Translations under genes and position numbers: made by a program
Origin: Ailanthus altissimus
Lineage: Eukaryota > Streptophyta > Magnoliopsida > Sapindales > Simaroubaceae
Reading direction: 5' to 3'
Length of the DNA: 64,000 bases
Assembly (NCBI GenBank): GCA_946807835.1
Contig: OX327683.1
Location: forward strand, 9,863,001 to 9,927,000
Notes under the pieces: model-generated
Databases searched by the model: none
The model's input: the letters and a program-made list of their open reading frames with translations, nothing else
Told to the model about the DNA's origin: nothing
Shown: positions 60,295-64,000 of the stretch, one piece after another
Layout of the letters: the number at the start of each line of letters is the position of its first letter
Numbering within the stretch: the stretch's first letter is position 1

Positions 60295-61266
60295 TCACAC
60301 ATTAATGTATAGAATATTCAAAGGTGATTTTGATTTGATCCCAACACAAGGAAAATGAAGTTTATGCATTTTACCAATTTGACATGAATCACAAAATTTT
60401 GGTATATATTTTCCATTTCTGTCAAAAACAAGATTACATGAATTGATTACAACTTTGAAAGTATGTGGACTAGGATGTCTAAGTCTTCTATGCCAAATTT
60501 TGTAATCAATCATACTTTGACTGGAATATGATAGATTACAACCTTTGCAAGGCTGAATAGCTGACTTATTTTGTGAACTTGAATCAGTGGCACTAATCTG
60601 ATTCTTATTTATATTACAAAGTGCTCTTGAAGTACACATTGAAAACATTGAACTAGGATGAGTGTATGACAGTATTTGTGCATTAAAGACTTGATGACAT
60701 GATGAAATATCAGAAGATGTGCAAGATGACAATCTATAAAGTCCCTTCACAGCAGCACCCTTGAGCAGCACAAGTCTTAACCTCTTGTCCTTGATAAGAC
60801 ATAGATCAGAAAAGAATTCAATGTAAATATTGTTATCATGTGCTAATTTTGAAACACTTATTAAGTTTTTAGCAATTGAGGGAACATATAATAGATTCTT
60901 TAACACAAGGTTATTCTCAGCTCTACAATTTAACCAGGCAACACCAACAGAATTTATTTTTAAACCATAACCATTTCCAATGATAAGTGAATCTGTACCT
61001 GTAAACTTTTGCATATTGTTTAGATTTGCTTCATTATTTGTCAAGTGATGAGTAGCTCCTGAATCTAGGTACCATCCTTGATCAATAGTGCCACCTTCAT
61101 GTTGTGATGCCATATAAGCGGCCCTTATCTGGCCTGTGTTACTTGTTTCTGAACTTCCTGAACTATTTTTTCCATTATACTGATATCCAACAGTACCAAA
61201 ACCTTAATGTTTTTTAGGCACAAAATCTCTATAATACCTATAGTAACATTTTGAAGCCACATGACC
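60295..61266 (-). pseudogene. Copia protease and gag-pre-integrase
   Basis: Protease WYLDSGATHHLT (about 61070-61035). Gag-pre-integrase YKIWHRRLRHPSPHTFKV (about 60510-60455). Integrase zinc-binding CDSCQIGKMHKLHFP (about 60395-60350). Open from 61113 to 60295. Confidence 0.88.
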
Positions 61267-62209
61267 TTATTTTTTGCATATTTGACATACTAATCTTGAT
61301 GCATTATTGTTTCTTCCACCAAATCTCTCACCATAAGATTGAAAGCCTCTTCCTCTAAACTGTTGAAAACCTCTACCAAAACCACTAGTGTTATTAGCCT
61401 CAAAACCTTCACCAGCATTGTTTCTACCAAAACCATCTCTTCCTCCTGTATTGTTAGGTCCTGAACTACTATAACCATCTCTCCTCTGACCTCTTTGAAC
61501 ATAGTTAACAGTTTTGATTTTCACTCTTATTTCCTAAATTGATCAAACATCTACTCTTTTGTGTCAATAACATAGAATAAGCTTCATTTAAGGTCAATGA
61601 TTCTATTTTACTAGTTATTAGAACCACAGTTGAATCATATTCTGATCCAACTCCTGAGACCAGATATTCTATAAACTCTTGATCATCAATTGAATATCCA
61701 GCCATAGCCAATTCATCAACCAGATTTTTTACCTTAAGGAAATAGTCAGACATACTAAGAGTTCCTTTACTTACCATCGACAACTATCTTTTTAATTGCA
61801 AAGATCTTGCCTTTGATTCAGATCTAAATTGCCTTGCTACAGATAGCCACAGTTCCCTTGCAGATAAGCTATCGACCACTAAACATAAGATTGTATCATG
61901 AATAGTTGAGAACATCCAGCTGAGAAGTAACTGATCTTGACTCAGCCAGGTTTCATATTTTGGATTATCAACTTCTGATACAGTACGATCCGGATTAACA
62001 ACCTTAATTTTATGATCTGGAGCAGTTTTTCTTCTATTAATGAAACTTTCAAGCTTGTTTCCTCTTATCGCAGTCAAGACTTGAGACTTCCATATTGCAT
62101 AGTTTGATCTGTTGAGCTTGACTGTAGAAGGAAAGGAATTACAAGTTATAATAGTAGAGTTTATGTTAGCAAAGGCTAGATTTGTGTTGGAAGAGCTGGC
62201 GTTAGCCAT
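61267..62209 (-). pseudogene. Copia gag with Gly-rich basic region and zinc knuckle
   Basis: Starts at 62209 next to the primer site: MANASSSNTNLAFANINSTI, KLNRSNYAIWKSQVL, LLSWMFSTIHDTIL. TAG at 61784 interrupts LQLKR-LSMV; the frame continues with MSDYFLKVKNLVDELAMAGY. After a frameshift near 61515 comes a Gly/Arg/Asn-rich part (RGFQSYGERFGGRNN) and a damaged zinc knuckle starting CQICKK then stop. Confidence 0.88.
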
Positions 62210-62210
62210 G

Positions 62211-62222
62211 GCTCTGATACTA
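62211..62222 (-). promoter_or_regulatory. Primer-binding site of copia
   Basis: Minus strand TAGTATCAGAGC directly after the 5' LTR; one change from TGGTATCAGAGC. Confidence 0.88.
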
Positions 62223-62505
62223 TGTGAGAATATAACATGTTTGGCTAAAGAGAAAAACAGAGCAATGAAAGAGAAGCTGAACTATCAGCAAATGAAGAAA
62301 AATGATCATCTGTATTATATGCCAGTGAGCTGATTACAAGGCTTTATATAAAGAAGCAAACATAAAGAATTATACACGTAGCATTTGATCCACATTTTGA
62401 GCAACAAACTTAACAACCACATTGTTAGCTGGAGAATTAGTTATAACAGTTTCTCAAGTCTACAACTTTCTGTTATAGTTGTGTAGTTTCTGATATATCG
62501 TAACA
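62223..62505 (-). repeat. 5' LTR of copia (minus)
   Basis: Minus strand TGTTACGATATATCAGAAAC ... ATATTCTCACA, 283 bp, same length as the 3' copy. Confidence 0.92.
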
Positions 62506-62510
62506 GAACT

Positions 62511-62829
62511 TATGAAATTATCCCTTCATGCTTTAATTATGAAATTTCGAAAGCGTATATCCTAGTTTGGGGAATAAATAAAAATTCTAGATTTTTCTGA
62601 TGAAATATCTTTTATCTTGCACAAACACGGGATGAGAATAAACCCTTAAGGGACTATCAAGTTTAAGGTTAATTTCAAATTACTGTATTAAAAGGGCCTT
62701 GTGAGAGGGTTTGACTCTCACAAAAATTACCCCTTTTATGCTATGCAGGCTAGAGATAAAGTGATAATCTTGTGGCGGGATTCGACTTTCATAAAGATCT
62801 TACCCTCAGCTCTCATACATTCTATAGAG
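62511..62829 (+). other. Continuation of the older gypsy host sequence, noncoding
   Basis: The DNA after the copia insertion resumes the flank (GAACTTATGAAATTATCCC). It includes TGTGAGAGGGTTTGACTCTCACA, a small inverted repeat at about 62700-62722. No frame or LTR end recognised before LINE sequence starts. Confidence 0.35.
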
Positions 62830-63599
62830 CCATGGTCTATTTTGTTCCTTTTACCTCATTTTGATTTTTTCGGGCTTACCCCAGCAAAATTTGGCTTTCT
62901 AGCCAGGATTTTCCAGCTCTTTTTCCTTCTTTTTATGAGGGCCTGGGTTGTATTTTTCCAGTTTCCAGCTTCGGCCTCTTTTCTTCCTTGGCCCAGAGAT
63001 GTTAAAATATCCATTTGAGATATTTTTGTTTCTTCCAACTCAGATACGGTAGATTTTGTGCTTCTTAAACTTATTTCTCTATCTTAATCTCCCATCAAAA
63101 CATTTTCTGTTCCCGTTGTTTCCCTAGCTCCCTCTTTAGAATCCGTCATTTTTTTTTATTTTTTATAATCCCCTTTTCAGCATCAATCTCCATCATAGAT
63201 TTTTCTAGCCCTGCATTGTTGAGCTTTAAGGGTATATTTGGGATTGTTGTTTATTCTTTTAAATTTTCCCGCACTGCTTCTGCGCAGGTGGTAGCTAGGG
63301 GTTGGATCGGGTTCACTAGTTCTGTTTGCTCTAGTTTCTGTTCCAGAATTTGAGTTGAATTGGATTTGGATTTTCTTTGGGGTCATCAAAGGCTATCCAA
63401 TGGTGGGTTATGTTTGGTTTTTGTTTTGATGGGGATTTGGTGGTTGTGCCTTTATTGGTTCTCTAGTTTCTGAAAGGTTCACCTAAGCTCCCTCCTATTA
63501 TTTGATTGTGGACTATCTCTTTGGTTTTGGCAATCTGATTTGCATATATTTCACACTCCCTGTGTGTATGCCCTAGCTGGCCACAGTAGTAGCAGAAGT
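62830..63599 (-). pseudogene. L1-type LINE ORF1 with zinc knuckle, degraded
   Basis: Minus strand. Zinc knuckle CYYCGQLGHTHREC at 63594-63553 (C-x2-C-x4-H-x4-C), followed by a region with SEPDPTPSYHLRRSSAGKFK (about 63310-63250), and after stops the same tail as the other copies: ETKISQMDILTSLGQG and KSWKILARKPNFAGVSP (63030-62860). ORF1 proteins of plant L1 bind the LINE RNA. ORF2 is absent on the left, where gypsy flank DNA begins. Confidence 0.78.
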
Positions 63600-64000
63600 T
63601 GTTGGGAAAGATCACAAAATACTACACAGCGGAAACAATTCTTTCTCCCACTTTGTGTTATTAAAATGGGCAATATATCACCAATGTAAGCATAACAATA
63701 TTACCATAAACATTAACCATCAATCAATCACAATGAACACCAAATTTTTACTTGGAAAATCCAATTCGGAAAAAACCACGGGACCGTAGTTCGATATCAA
63801 CACTTCCACTATGCAATAATAATGGGATTACAACAAAGTTCTCTCTAGAATCACCACTAGAGGCTCACCACAACATCAAGAACATTAATCTTGGCTCAAT
63901 AACAATAAATCTAACAAATTCTCCTTAAATGTAAATTTGTTAGATAATGCTAAATCAGAGGCTAAATCAAAAATCGAATCGATAGAATTGTAGAGTAAGA
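63600..64000 (-). mobile_element. Start of an LTR retrotransposon LTR, cut by window edge
   Basis: TGTTGGGAAAGATCAC interrupts the LINE at 63600. On the minus strand the DNA reads like the U5 part of a copia LTR (CGTGGTTTTTTCCGAATTGG). The rest lies outside the window; solo LTR or full element cannot be told apart. Confidence 0.55.

Larger units (their letters stand above)
57483..62505 (-). mobile_element. Ty1/copia retrotransposon, full length, inactivated
   Basis: 5023 bp with target duplications GAACT (57478-57482 and 62506-62510), 283-bp LTRs at both ends (13 differences by eye), primer site, gag, protease, integrase, RT/RNase H and purine tract, in copia order on the minus strand. Broken by stops at 61784 (gag), 60294, 60109 and about 59365, a frameshift near 61515, and a deletion in RNase H near 58030. 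Confidence 0.92.

Noticed and set aside
61290..61502. Second frame of 70 codons over the copia gag Gly-rich region
   Set aside because: Shadow of the Gly/Arg/Asn-rich gag frame; the zinc-knuckle start is only in the other frame.
1..64000. An intact cellular gene, antiviral or defence system
   Set aside because: I checked both strands for long non-transposon frames and conserved motifs and found only transposon domains, captured fragments and satellite by-products.

Overview
The window is AT-rich nuclear DNA of a flowering plant, probably a eudicot; the species cannot be named from the sequence. The evidence is the repeat content: Ty1/copia and Ty3/gypsy LTR retrotransposons primed by initiator-Met tRNA, L1-type LINEs, foldback elements, a piece of mitochondrial atp9, and fragments of a conserved plant membrane-protein gene. 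I find no intact cellular gene. Every long coding stretch is a decayed transposon or a captured gene fragment, and the long open frames at 5.4-12.6 kb and 29.5-30.3 kb come from a simple-sequence satellite.

Layout. 0-3 kb: L1 LINE (minus) split by a solo copia LTR. 3-5.4 kb: noncoding part of an LTR element. 5.4-14.3 kb: mosaic of an unusual compound AT satellite, a 0.6 kb foldback element, hairpin-tipped repeats and a mitochondrial insertion. 14.3-17.7 kb: broken copia (minus). 17.7-22.2 kb: repeat carrying gene fragments (copy C1), itself holding a solo LTR. 22.2-25.9 kb: two more LTRs of one family, foldback DNA and a second LINE piece. 26-29 kb: tandem repeats and the 3' end of an LTR element. 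29.4-32.3 kb: second copies of the 5.4-6.8 kb module (direct) and the 12.8-14.0 kb module (inverted). 32.3-39.2 kb: gene-fragment copy C3 and a copia element (minus). 39.2-54 kb: gene-fragment repeat C2, interrupted by a copia element (41392-46792, target duplication TTACA) that contains two nested solo LTRs, and by a gypsy element (47604-53780, target duplication AGTAT). 57-62.5 kb: gypsy integrase remnant carrying a complete-length but inactivated copia element (57483-62505, target duplication GAACT). 62.8-64 kb: LINE ORF1 piece and the start of another LTR.

The DNA is a stack of insertions whose order can be read from target duplications and empty sites. The copia and gypsy elements show gag, protease, reverse transcriptase/RNase H and integrase in family order, but all carry stops, frameshifts or deletions. 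The most unusual signals are the satellite built from an 18-bp core plus 6-bp spacers, the foldback family with a 49-bp perfect-core hairpin, and gene-fragment copies that share one frameshift, which shows they multiplied after the captured gene was already broken.
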